In this document: positions 1 through 10,385 of the stretch, one piece after another
Position numbering within the stretch: position 1 is the first letter of the stretch
How the letters are laid out: every line of letters starts with the position of its first letter
Assembly: GCF_035046485.1 (NCBI RefSeq)
Contig: NC_085137.1
Coordinates: forward strand, 130,266,703-130,330,702
Reading direction: 5' to 3'
Length of the DNA stretch: 64,000 nucleotides
DNA from: Aedes albopictus
Taxonomy: Eukaryota > Arthropoda > Insecta > Diptera > Culicidae
Made by a program: the position numbers and the translations under genes
The notes under the pieces: generated by a model
Seen by the model: only the letters and a program-made list of their open reading frames with translations
The model's database searches: none
What the model was told of the DNA's origin: nothing

Positions 1-56
1 CTTTTGTCCCATCTACATGAGCGTTTCACTTCCTTCTCGAGAGCCGAATAGCGCTG

Positions 57-556
57 NNNNNNNNNNNNNNNNNNNNNNNNNNNNNNNNNNNNNNNNNNNN
101 NNNNNNNNNNNNNNNNNNNNNNNNNNNNNNNNNNNNNNNNNNNNNNNNNNNNNNNNNNNNNNNNNNNNNNNNNNNNNNNNNNNNNNNNNNNNNNNNNNNN
201 NNNNNNNNNNNNNNNNNNNNNNNNNNNNNNNNNNNNNNNNNNNNNNNNNNNNNNNNNNNNNNNNNNNNNNNNNNNNNNNNNNNNNNNNNNNNNNNNNNNN
301 NNNNNNNNNNNNNNNNNNNNNNNNNNNNNNNNNNNNNNNNNNNNNNNNNNNNNNNNNNNNNNNNNNNNNNNNNNNNNNNNNNNNNNNNNNNNNNNNNNNN
401 NNNNNNNNNNNNNNNNNNNNNNNNNNNNNNNNNNNNNNNNNNNNNNNNNNNNNNNNNNNNNNNNNNNNNNNNNNNNNNNNNNNNNNNNNNNNNNNNNNNN
501 NNNNNNNNNNNNNNNNNNNNNNNNNNNNNNNNNNNNNNNNNNNNNNNNNNNNNNNN
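57..556. other. Assembly gap (500 N)
   Basis: Exactly 500 N. The identical length of all three gaps in the window suggests a fixed scaffold-gap size, so true distance across it is unknown. Open frames spanning it are meaningless. Confidence 0.99.
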
Positions 557-984
557 GGAACAATTTCTGAAGGAACCACGGAAGATTTTACGAAGGAATC
601 TCTTAACGAATTCCTAAACGAATCCATGGGGCAATTTGGGAATCCATGGGGCAATTTTTGAGGAAATCCATGCAAGGTTTTAAAGGGGAATCGTTGGGTG
701 AAATTTCATGTATAATCTCATGAGGAATTTCTGAAGAACTTCAAGGAATATTGATGATATATAAATATTGATGGACAGTGACATGAAATTTAAAATTTTG
801 TGTAGCTAGAAAATTGGGCGTCTTTTTGCAATTTTTGGTTGAAGAAATTCTTGCAGAATTTATAAAATGGTAAAAATACTAGATGAATCCAGTACTCCAC
901 GAAAAGTATCATGAGGATTTTTGAAAAAAGAAATAAATATAAACTATTTCTGGGTAGAACCGGCTTAATAAAGTCAATGATAAT
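557..984. other. Unique AT-rich DNA, no gene seen
   Basis: No coding frame, RNA gene or transposon end is recognisable. The only structure is a short tandem duplication around 621-660 (unit containing ccatggggcaattt). Confidence 0.6.
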
Positions 985-1067
985 TGTGGTGTTATTCTCT
1001 TGACAGTTCTATTACTAATGATCTTTCTAAACACACCGCCTACTAAGCGGTCTGCTAAACTACCACA
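985..1067 (+). repeat. Left terminal direct repeat (LTR-like)
   Basis: 83 bp, TG...CA termini, containing the small hairpin accgc-ctactaa-gcggt at about 1035-1051. It differs from the right copy at very few positions, for example in the gttattctc/gtttttctc stretch. Confidence 0.6.
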
Positions 1068-1149
1068 TCTCCTTTTCTTCCATGAAAGATGTTTGTTTTG
1101 CAACTGATTTCCTCTGGAAGTGTTTGCATGTTAAACACCGAGGAAGAAA

Positions 1150-1835
1150 TGCAGCAGCTCCCTTCTCAGACGAGCTTCTTATCTCATTTTCCGCCGGACT
1201 CAACAGATCGCATCTGTTAGCGATTCGACGGCGTTGTAATGTCTCTGACTTCCGCAGCATATATTCTTGTACTATTAGCTAGCTCTTGCTGAGCCCTTCC
1301 AACCGTTCCGAGCGCGCGTCGTCGTACACATTGTAGAACGCCTTGGTAAGGAATTTCTTTTCATCCTCTGAGGAAGTTAGGACGTGGCGTTTCATCAAGA
1401 AGCGTTTGGTGTTATATGGTAGTATCCGTCGAATCCGTCGCTTCAGCAGCTCCCTTCGAAAGGTGAGCTTTTCCTTTTTACTTGCACCGGCCAAATTTTC
1501 ATCCGGCGGTGGACCATCTTATTCCTCTTTTGTCTGACCCGTCTCGTTTCTGACAGCCTGACCCGGTGGATCGCATCCACCGCTAAGGCAAGTTCCCTTC
1601 ATGAGGCGAACTTTTTACAACTACCGGACCCGACAGTTCGAAACTGCCGCTACGGTTGCTTCCCTCTTAGGTAAGCATTCTTTTGCCGGACCCGACAGAT
1701 CGTATCTGTCGCTACGGCAGCTCCCTTTTGAGGTGAGCTTTTCCTTTTCGCCTGCACCGGTCAGATTTTCATCCGCCGGTGAGACATCTTTTCCCTCTTT
1801 TGTCTGACCCGGTCAGATACTATCCGCCGGGATCA
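1150..1835. repeat. Diverged tandem units (~62 bp) with serial hairpins
   Basis: Units share a ctccctt..aggtgagctttt segment and a ccggacccgacagat segment ending ctacgg. Each carries a short hairpin with a 3-nt loop: 1202-1218, 1564-1582, 1631-1649 and 1693-1711, plus a poorer one at 1810-1830. Stem sequences differ between units while pairing is kept (aacagat/atctgtt, cggtggat/atccaccg, cagtt/aactg, cgacagat/atctgtcg). No coding role is visible. Confidence 0.55.
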
Positions 1836-1935
1836 GGCAGTATATATTTACCACTTTACCACGCTAGTTCATTTTCCGGGTCAAATTTCAATCAGCTTCG
1901 ATTTTTCACGCAGGGTTCTTGTTTCTCGTCGCCAA

Positions 1936-2018
1936 TGTGGTGTTTTTCTCTTGACAGTTCTATTACTAATGATCTTTCTAAACACACCGCCTACTAAGCG
2001 GTCTGCTAAACTACCACA
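1936..2018 (+). repeat. Right terminal direct repeat (LTR-like)
   Basis: Direct-orientation copy of 985-1067 with the same length and the same terminal hexamers. It is followed by ATAAT and a short ATA run. Confidence 0.6.
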
Positions 2019-2055
2019 ATAATAATAATAATTAATTGATAGAAACTGAAATATT

Positions 2056-2090
2056 AGTCTAGTCTAGTCTAGTCTAGTCTAGTCTAGTCT
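2056..2090. repeat. (AGTCT)7 microsatellite
   Basis: Seven perfect AGTCT units directly upstream of a dispersed sequence that recurs at 28591-28630, where the preceding run is degenerate (agtcgtctagcctagtct). Confidence 0.95.
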
Positions 2091-3113
2091 ACACATACAC
2101 AGCCATTCATTGAAAGAATCCTGGAAAATGATAGAACCGACTACTTCTATCATTTTTCTTGTCATTATCAATGCTTGCAGCACATCAGATATGTAATACA
2201 AGAATTGATGCGGCCAGGCCTACTGTGCAGCGTTATTAGTACAATAAAGCTAATGAACGGGGACATCTCGTACCAACCGCTCAGTACAGTATGCAGTATT
2301 AATGTACAGTAAATACGTTGGAAGTGACTTTGCTTGGAAACCCGAGCAGAGGAAAATATCAAAATAATAACAATGGAATCACAAAACCTGTTTTTATATC
2401 TCGGTTTGTTATTATTAACTTATTAAGTCATCACCGTTCCATAACATGTTCTGTTGGGCAATCTTATTTTGTTATGATCGTGCTCTTGGTATATTTTCTT
2501 TAAATTACATTTCAATAACATGTTTTGTTGTAGCACAAGTTCAGTTATTATTGTGTCATTGAGACTGTACAAATATTTGTTCATTATTATTACAACATAA
2601 CTAGCTTTGCAATCAAAACTACACCATTCGAGATTTTCGTTGTACACAGCGTTCCGTGAGGAACTGTAAGAGAAAATATTATTTTGTCATCAGTTCCTCT
2701 TCTTACTGACATTACGTTTTAACTGTGACAGTGCCAACTTATCAGCCTTTTTGTTTTATTTTGTTTTTTTTTTCAGTAAGATATGAATACGAAAAAAGAA
2801 AGTGTAATAGAGTGTTAGGCATTTTATGAAACATTTTGGATCAACTGGTGGAATTCAACGACAAACAACACATTTTCGACAAAAATGTAAAAAATAAGTC
2901 ATCAAGAACTCCATTGATTATTTTTAGACCTTTTATTTTTATTGATTTCACTGCATCGAGCCCACTTAGATTCACTTGGATAAAAGTGTCAATAAATGAG
3001 GTAATAATGTAAATAAATCTTATAAACAATGAACCACCTAATAAAGGGTTTCAAAACGACGGTAGTTTTTCATCGTAAGTTGTTTGGAAAATAAACACTG
3101 AGAGATCAAAGTA

Positions 3114-3960
3114 CTCTTTAAAGAGTAAAAAAGTACCCTTTTCGAGAGAAACTAGGTGAACTCATAAAAAGAGTAAACGGTCTTTACTCTTTAAAGGGTA
3201 AATAGTTTGTACGTCAAAGCAACGAGTAAATTTTACCCTTTTCCTGGAATGATTTGAAATTATAAAGAGAGTAAAATTTACCCTTTCTATCATTTTATGG
3301 GGACTTGATAGTATTTGAACTTTTAAATAATTTAACAAATAATAACCTAAAACACATTAATTATGCGAAATATTTATTTAGCTCTGTCATTTAACTTTTA
3401 ATGTTCATTTATTCCTGCGGATTCTGCCAGTCGGACCACGGACAATCTTTATTCCCGCATCAGATTAAAGACATCCTGGTTACAACTTTGATCCAGATGG
3501 AGGTCACGCTCCGAGCCACCGACATCCTAAAGAAATAAAGAATTCACTAATCAATTTCTCTTAAAAAAACAGTAGAATATTTTGCTTTACTTACCCGCAA
3601 AATCAGCAAAATCCAGGGCAAAATCACACATCAGTCAGACTGGCATTTCGAAAATGTTCAACAACATTTTCACTCATTGAAGAGTACCCAGACAACCAGT
3701 AATCGTATAAGATGTTGCATAAGATGATAAAGTGGAGGCCATATACGTGCATGCCTTCATTTAGGCGCATGTAAAATGTACGTATATCGCCTCCACTTTA
3801 ACATCTTATTCAACATCTTATACGATCACTGGTTGACTGGGTACTCAGCCGGAATTGTAAGAAGGGCAAAAATTACCCATTTTCAAAATTTGACAGGTAC
3901 CCTTTATTTTGACAGCTTCATATACTAGCAAAAAGAGGGTACTTTTTATTCCTTAAAGGG
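3114..3960. mobile_element. TIR element (ctttaaagagtaaaaaagta ends)
   Basis: The left end near 3114-3142 matches the reverse complement of the right end near 3930-3960 with a few mismatches. The internal words agtaccc, taccctttt and taaagggta recur several times. There is no coding frame. The element carries a nested 155-bp MITE at 3687-3841, so it predates it. Confidence 0.55.
3687..3841. mobile_element. 155-bp palindromic MITE, copy 1
   Basis: Long terminal inverted repeats: cccagacaaccagt at the left and actggttgactggg at the right, continuing through cgtataagatgttg and taaagtggaggc. A same-length homologue lies at 28316-28470. Flanks read gta/tac, consistent with a TA duplication, but the second copy does not show TA, so the TSD is unresolved. 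Confidence 0.75.
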
Positions 3961-4560
3961 TAATGCCGGATTCGCAGTGAACGAAAACTATTGTTTCTCT
4001 CTGTTTTCGATAATAAACCGTTTGCGACAACAATAGCGTCCCAATTATGAATGAAAAATTTAACAATAGATCCTATTGTTGCGTATCCCATTGAATGCAT
4101 ATGGGACTTTGGAGAAGTTCCTATCCGAATCAGAAAAAAAAGCAAATTTTGTTTTCGGATTGTTATCAATAACGTATTCATATCAAAATTTGTTATTGAA
4201 ATATTTTAAAAATTCGCTATTATTAAGTTGTAATTGAAACTAACAAAACATGTTATTACACAGGTCTTCCAGGATCATTTGTTTGTTATAATTTTTGTTA
4301 TTTTGCCGCTTATGACATACAAGTTTATAACAGGATGTGTTATGTAAATAACAAGAAAATAACTCTTTCCGCTACTCAGTTATTTTTCCGAAATAACACA
4401 TTTTATTATGCCGTTGCTATTCCCTTCTGCTCGGGAAGTTAATGTCACTCCGTCGAGGCTCTTCTTCCTGGGATGGGACAAAGGAAATTGACCCTCATGT
4501 CCAGGCTCAAAAGCCTAGGTTTAAGCGCCATTACTCGCTCTCTGAAACGAGACAACAAGT

Positions 4561-5242
4561 AAAATGAACCCTATACATATAATGAAAATGAACAATATGG
4601 AAAATAACCCAAAAGAAATCTACACAACAATCGTGATTGTGATGTAGAAAACTACATAATAGAACGAACTCACCAAATTCTTATATTCGAATGTTCCATT
4701 CATCGATAATAGAAATGGATGCCATGATCAGCCAAACTCCAAATGAAGCACTAACAACACAGGCTCCAGAACGTTCCGGTGCACAAAATTCTCTACACAA
4801 TGCCTTTGTCGCATGCTTTCAATGCGATGTTTCGTTTGCTTTTCACTGCACTTTTTCCGTTTTAATTTTGAAATTAGCGATTGAACCGCTTTATTCTGAA
4901 GCACTCGGTAGCATCACTCAGGAAATCCCCCGAGTGCCGATTTCTTATGATACGTCTGGGATGGCACTGTTGGCACTGCCGATGACATCTTACTTACCTT
5001 ACCGATCAGGCTAAGGCCGGGGTGGCCTCTGCTGAACATAGTAGCCGTCTCCATTCCACTCGGTTCATGACTGTTTGTCTCCAGTTCCGCACTCTACGTA
5101 GGGTCCGCAGATCTGTGTGTTATCCAACAGCAGAAGAGCGAATTCCGAATATAGCACCAAATTTCTTCAATTTACAGCGGGTTTTATGCAGCAACGAAAC
5201 AGAGCAATACAAACTGTGACCACACACACTTTTTGCTGTGTA
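4561..5242. other. Unique DNA, no convincing gene
   Basis: A 107-codon + frame at 4691-5014 has no recognisable domain. On the - strand an ATG at 4735 opens a 14-codon frame ending at 4691, followed by a GTGAGT donor-like hexamer (4668-4673). This could be a 5' exon with a short upstream frame, but there is no supporting homology. Confidence 0.4.
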
Positions 5243-6686
5243 CAGTGTATCAAACAATTGTCCGTACAGCAATTTTTTAGTCAAAATATTTTTTCATTCA
5301 AATAATCATAACTTTTTTATACGTCAATCAAATACACTGAAATTTTGATCAATCATAAACCATATATTAAAGCTCCATTGGTAAAATTATGAGCGAGATC
5401 GAATAAGTTTTTTGAAAGTTATGGAACTTTTAGTAAAACTTATAAGATTTTTGAACACATTTCCCGAGCAGAAGAGAATATCAACAGCACAATAAAATAT
5501 GTTATTTTGGCATAATAACTGTATAATGGAATCAGTAATTTTTGTGTTATTAACATATCTTATTATGTTATAAACTTGTCTGTCATAAGCGGCAAAATAA
5601 CAAAAATCATAACAAAACAATGTACCTGGAAGACCAATTTAATAACATGTTTTGTTAGACTCCATAACAACTTAATAACAATGAATTTTGCAGTGAATTT
5701 GAAAACTTGTTATTTATTGTGCTATAGTTCATCACATATTTCTACATTTTCAATAGTAGAATAATAACAAAAGTTGGTCTACAACAAAGTATATTATTGA
5801 AATGTTATTTAGTGGATGAATATCAATAACATGATCATAACAAAATTAGATTGCCCAACAAAACATGTTATGAAAAAGTAATACTTTGATAAGTTAATAA
5901 TAACAAACTATGATATAAAAACAGGCTATGTGATTCTGTTGTTATGAATTTGATATTCTCCTCTGCTCTGCTTTCAAAACATTACATCTCAATATGTACT
6001 CGATAAAACTTTTTCCATTTTTTTTGTGATACAGCTTATACCTAAGGCTTTCATATGCAGCTTCGTTTGAGGTTTTATATTCACTACAAAAAAAATGAAA
6101 AATCTGTATATGTTCAGAGTGTCACTTGGAAATTTATCATATTTTGATCAATAAAAGTGCCAAATGTTTTCATCGTTTTTAAATTCTCTGAATGTAATAT
6201 TTTTATACAGGACCTACTGAACTACACTTGAAGAGTAGGTCCTATGTATTTTTCGTTCAGTTAATGCACTTTTATTGGTGGAAAACGTTTGGCAGATTAT
6301 ATGTGCAAAATAAGGTAAATTTTTGAACATCGTCAACTACATAAGCACATTTTTCATATTTGTTGTAGTGAATATAAAACCTCAAAAGTAGCTGCATATG
6401 AAAACCATAGGTATCAGCTGTAACACACAAAAAATTGAAAAAGTTTCATCGATTACATACTGAGATATAATATTTTAAAAATTTGTTCAAAAATCTTATA
6501 ATTTTTTTTTAAAGTTCTATAACTTTCAGAAGATTTATTTGATCTCGCTCAAAATTTCACCAATGGAGCTTTAATATATGATTCATGATTGGTCAAAATT
6601 TCAGCGTTTTTGATTGGCGTATAAAAAAGTTATGAACATTTGAATGAAAAATTATTTTGCTGTACGGACAATTGTTTGATACACTG
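5243..6686. mobile_element. TA-flanked foldback element with long TIRs
   Basis: Ends are cagtgtatcaaacaattgtc and its exact reverse complement, flanked by TA on both sides (5241-5242, 6687-6688), as in Tc1/mariner-type transposition. The arms stay complementary for several hundred bases towards a loop near 6190-6270. The left arm is interrupted by the element at 5464-5971; the right arm preserves the uninterrupted sequence. There is no coding capacity, so it is non-autonomous. Confidence 0.85.
5464..5971. mobile_element. Full copy of the CCGAGCAG-TIR element
   Basis: Starts ccgagcagaagagaatatca and ends with the near-complement tgatattctcctctgctctg. It sits in the left arm of the foldback element. 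Comparison with the opposite arm (6470-6500) shows what the site looked like before insertion. TTTC flanks both sides (5460-5463, 5972-5975), a possible 4-bp duplication. No open frame of note; TAACA-type motifs are abundant. Confidence 0.75.
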
Positions 6687-6688
6687 TA

Positions 6689-7302
6689 TCTCCTTGAGAA
6701 TATGCTGCAATCTCCGGAAAGCACCCGAAACGCATTAAAATGACTTGAAACTCCTTTGAAACCTCCTCGTGTTGTTCGCAATTTCAACCACTGTGCGATA
6801 GACGTAAAAAGAGACTGAGGTGTACTTTTGAAGAGAAGGTATAACGAAATATTTCTTGTTTGATTCATGAGAATTGAACAAATAACTGCAAAATCAGGAC
6901 ACTTTTTTCGACGTAAATTTCAGCAGTGAAAGGAGGAAATTATGATTTTTAGTGTTGTTCTAGGAAAAGTTTTGGTGAATTTCAATAAAGAGTTTGTCTG
7001 GTTCTCATCGCCTTTTCAACGCGCGTCGTCGTTTTCAGTGCTCGCGGAGGATCCAGAGTTACTTTTTCGCGGCAATTCGGTCATACGATGCCAGTGAGTT
7101 CCGTGTGTGAGGTTCGGTTCTATGGCAGCAGCAGCAGCATGCTGTTCGATCGTGCAATTCAAGGGAAACCTAAGAAAGCAAAATGAACTGGTTTCCGGAC
7201 AAATATTCAGGCTTTTGACTCCTGGTTATCTTCCGAAGGTCTCCAGTTAATTTGAAATCACTCATGAAATTTTCGAATATATTCCAGCAATTAATTCAAA
7301 GT
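6689..7302. other. Mostly unique DNA with a GC-rich patch
   Basis: 6700-6900 is unremarkable. 7010-7190 is clearly richer in C, G and CpG than its surroundings, with a TCAGTG initiator-like sequence near 7035, a (GCA)5 run at 7125-7139 and a GTGAGT near 7093. It could be a 5' exon or promoter remnant; no frame or homology supports this. Confidence 0.3.
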
Positions 7303-7401
7303 TGCCAAATTTTCTGAAAAAATGATATATACTTACGGCAGTGTTGCTGGAAATTGGGTTGACCAAATTCTAAGATGAGAGCGGTAATATAATCTATTTT
7401 C

Positions 7402-9623
7402 GATTCTATGACATTTCCCGGAAAACATTTCCCAGAATGACCAATTTCCCGGAAACCCGTTTTCCGGAATCCCATTTTCCAGAATGGTACATTTCCCGGA
7501 ATAATACATTTCCCGGAATGGAACAGTTTCCGGAAATCTGTTATCGTTGTATTTTTCCCAGATTTAAAAAAAAAATCAACTTTTCTAAGTCGTACAATAA
7601 TTGACTCATTTTTGTTTAGAATGGTATTCATTTAGGAATTTATTTCAGCGTTATTTTTTAATCTTGGAAAAAAACATGAAAAATATTGGCAAATATAATA
7701 AGGACAGTTTTATCACTACAGCATCAATGAACAGCCATTATTTAAGGAAGGAAAAATGTCAATGACAGTTTTGGCAGCTGTATTTGGCGCATAGTTTGTG
7801 ACTGGTATAACCATAGATTAACCATACTATTTGCAAGCTCTATAGCTGGGTTACAGATTAGTCAATAGCTCGTGAAATGAAAAAGTCGGCTCATCTTTAG
7901 ACAACATCTCTGAAACCTGCACATCGTATGCAAATGACATAGATTAAAGATAAAACGTTAAAATGATGAAAAATCAAGGTAAAGTGTAAAAATGGGACAA
8001 AGCGTAGTGTAAAAATAGGGCAGATAAAACTTGAATTACTATTTTGTTCTAAACCTCCAAAGTTGTGGACAACAAAAGCCAATGCAAGCCATAATACAAC
8101 TTTTAGCCCAACTACTCATTCAATGAAAGGATGAATATGAAATAGTGCTGTGCTCCAAGGATAACTGATTTAATGGTGTCTTGCTGGATCATAAGGCCGA
8201 AAAAAAATTGGACCAAATTGGGTTGCTAAATGATTAAAGTATTTCAATTTCTTTAGTCAACCGATAGAGCACATTTTTCTGAGTATAACACAACTTTATT
8301 GCGCTGCCATACTTTTGTTTTGATAGTCAAATAAACAAAGCAATTTTAATTTCCGTGGATAGAATGTGAACTGTCAACGATAAAGTGACAGTTCGCCCCG
8401 AAAACAAACAAAAAAATCCCCATACAAACTTCCAATGCATTTTAAACATATAGCTCCAGGGCATCAAACAATGATGAAATGTTGGATTTCGAATCATTTT
8501 TGGATGGAGTTTCAGATAACGCAATAATCTGGATACCATTGAAAAAACTCAATTATAATTAAGCCAAATGATCATTAAAAATAAACCGATCAAAAATAGG
8601 CCTACAAAGAACGCCTTTGGCTAAAAGAATGGAAGGGTGAAATTGACAGTTTGGTAATAAAACAACTTTGCAACAATCTAAGTTAAAGAACAACCCATTT
8701 TTTCAAGAAGGGATAATATCAGATAAAGTAAATAGTTACGCTAACCAAGATTGTAACGATGTAACTAAAAAGAACAGCATATTTATTAGAGAAGGGCAAA
8801 TATCCTATATAAAAAGCAGCACCTGCCAATAAACCACATAATAATAAAGCAATTTCTATAACAGTATAAGTCGAGAGAATAACCCATTTTCTAAAGAAGA
8901 AAGAACACTTGATGGAATTAATGGATTGGTCGTCAATCAACTCTGTAACGTTACATCGTTAGAAAGAACAGCCTATAAATTAAAGAAGGGCAAACCTCTT
9001 ATTCACTAAGCTGCTCAACTGATAATAAACTCAATAAATGCACCTAGAAGCACAAATCTAATAGAAGAGCTAATAGAAGAGTTTGGTCACCAGTCTAAAA
9101 ATGTCCATTCGGCCTAATTATGCTAGTTCTACTATGCTAGGTGAACTGAACCGAGAATCAAAATTTCAGTCCTAGTTCTATAATCTTGAAAACGTATTAC
9201 GGAAATTCACTTAACAGCGTAAACCGCTGATTTATTATTATCCTGATTAATCGTCGCGATCACCAAGGCAATCCTGGATTATTTAATTGGTAATTTCATG
9301 AAACATTTTAATAATCAGATAATCATGACTGGCACAGTTATTTAATCTGTTAAGTGAATCCCCTTATTAAGAATACAGTTTTCAGATTTCATTTACTTGA
9401 AATAAATCATGAACTGATACAATCAATCGAAATAAGAAACAAAATATCAGATCATGTTAAAAGACCCCAACACCTTCTGAGATCTTAGGTTTTCCTAGAA
9501 TTGCCTTTCCGGGAAATGGATCATTCTGGGAAATGGGGTATTCCGGAAAATGGTTTCCGAGAAATGGGATATTCCGGAAAATGCCTTTCCCGGAAATGTC
9601 TTTCCGGGAAATAGTATAGAACC
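7402..9623. mobile_element. 8-bp-TSD transposon, TTCCGGAAA-rich ends (hAT-like)
   Basis: CTATTTTC occurs at 7394-7401 and again at 9624-9631, a perfect 8-bp target duplication, and the opposite foldback arm shows the site without insertion. Ends are gattctatgacatttcccgg and, in reverse, ggttctatactatttcccgg. Just inside both ends lie arrays of ttcccggaa/ttccgggaa (7410-7530, 9500-9610). An 8-bp TSD with clustered subterminal motifs is typical of hAT elements; P-type elements also make 8-bp TSDs. No transposase frame survives. 8640-9060 contains partial internal duplications (aacgatgtaac, agaagggcaa). Confidence 0.75.
9201..9363. mobile_element. Short MITE with attcacttaacag ends
   Basis: attcacttaacag at 9205-9217 is the exact reverse complement of ctgttaagtgaat at 9347-9359. 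The related sequence around 38760-38790 lacks this segment, so it is an insertion into the larger element. The target duplication is unclear (tta on both sides). Confidence 0.65.
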
Positions 9624-10385
9624 CTATTTTCTATTAGCTTTCAACTGCTTTTTGCCGATCTTGGCTAAAATTTCTAGAAAAAAAAAAAGTTATTTTGTAC
9701 ATTAACTCTTGATATCATCGACCAAAAGTTTGGGGTCACTCCTCAATACGTTGGTATCAGCCAAAAGTTTGGGGTCACTTTCGTAAAACACGGAATTTCA
9801 TGTGATTTGTTGATATCTTCGTCATCTCTAGTTCAATTTTAATTCTTTTTTACCCATTTCAAAGATAATTAACTATATTTACGTTTGATGTCTTAATTTA
9901 GCGAATTCATCGAATTTGATATATAAAAGTGGTATGTCAAGCTAGCAAATTTCACCACATTTCAAAAAATGAGGCAATTTTACGTTAAGTTTTAGTATGT
10001 AATTTTTTAACAAATATGTGTGGTTCAATGTCCGTGCAGTAAGTATCATGCATTATGTTTCAAATAAGCCAGGAAGAATTTAAATTGAATGAAAGCTGAC
10101 AAAGATTTCAACAAATCACTTTTCCATGTTGTACGATAGTGACCCCAAACTTTTGGCCGATACATCATTTTGAGGGGTGACCCCAAACTGTTGGTCGATG
10201 ACATCAAGAGTTAATTTACTTAATAACTTTTTTTTTTCTAGATTTTTTAGCAATGCTCGGCAAAAATAAGTTGAAAGCTAATAGAAATTATGTTATATTA
10301 CTGCTCTCATCTTAAAATTTGGTCGACCCAATTTCCATCGACACTGTCGTAAGTTTATATTCATTTTTTTAGGAAATTTGGCATA

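Larger units (their letters stand above)
985..2018. mobile_element. TRIM-like element: 83-bp terminal direct repeats, 5-bp TSD
   Basis: A near-identical 83-bp sequence occurs at 985-1067 and 1936-2018 in direct orientation. It starts tgtggt and ends accaca, the TG...CA form of retroviral-type LTRs. ATAAT lies immediately before the first copy (980-984) and immediately after the second (2019-2023), a possible 5-bp target duplication, although the right side is an ATA-rich run. The 868-bp interior has no coding frame and consists of diverged units of about 62 bp with hairpins. No convincing primer-binding site or polypurine tract is visible. The layout is that of a terminal-repeat retrotransposon in miniature, which would depend on enzymes from elsewhere. 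The terminal repeats are shorter than usual for such elements, so a composite of two solo repeats is possible. Confidence 0.5.
2341..4435 (-). mobile_element. Non-autonomous CCGAGCAG-TIR element, split in two halves
   Basis: Both ends read cccgagcag...ctgctcggg. The left part (2341 to about 2640) and right part (about 4177 to 4435) align to consecutive segments of the full copy at 5464-5971 (read in reverse): first the cataacatgttttgttgggcaatc segment, then the segment with ttttgccgcttatgaca. The interval between holds later insertions, including 3114-3960. TAACA/TGTTA motifs are frequent inside. No transposase is present. Confidence 0.6.
2084..4560 (+). mobile_element. Dispersed family X, copy 1 (interrupted)
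   Basis: The start (ctagtctacacatacacag, then cattcattgaaagaatcctg) and the end region (tcgtaccaaccgctcag, tgtcactcc, tactcgctctctgaaa) both recur, in the same order, around 28591 and 32270-32500. That makes 2084-4560 and 28591-32515 two copies of one dispersed family. Here it is broken by the element at 2341-4435, and the second copy shows the corresponding sequence without that insertion (32360-32395). I see no coding frame and do not recognise the class. Confidence 0.5.
7303..10385. mobile_element. Foldback element split by a later insertion
   Basis: 7303-7401 is the near reverse complement of about 10300-10385 (gccaaattt, cttacg.cagtgt, gaaattgggt.gaccaaatt), and 9624-9800 is the near reverse complement of 10140-10290. 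The left arm is therefore cut by the 2.2-kb element at 7402-9623. The loop-side halves carry direct and inverted copies of ccaaaagtttggggtcac (near 9723, 9761, 10141, 10175). No coding frame. Confidence 0.7.

Noticed and set aside
17..661. Open frames across N gaps (also at 19974-20564 and 39863-40477)
   Set aside because: They consist almost wholly of unknown residues.
1655..1680. A second recursive-splice-like site (ccctcttag followed by gtaagc)
   Set aside because: It lies in a repeat unit whose sister units read ttttgaggtgag and cgaaaggtgag; there is no branch point, and the match is explained by the repeat.
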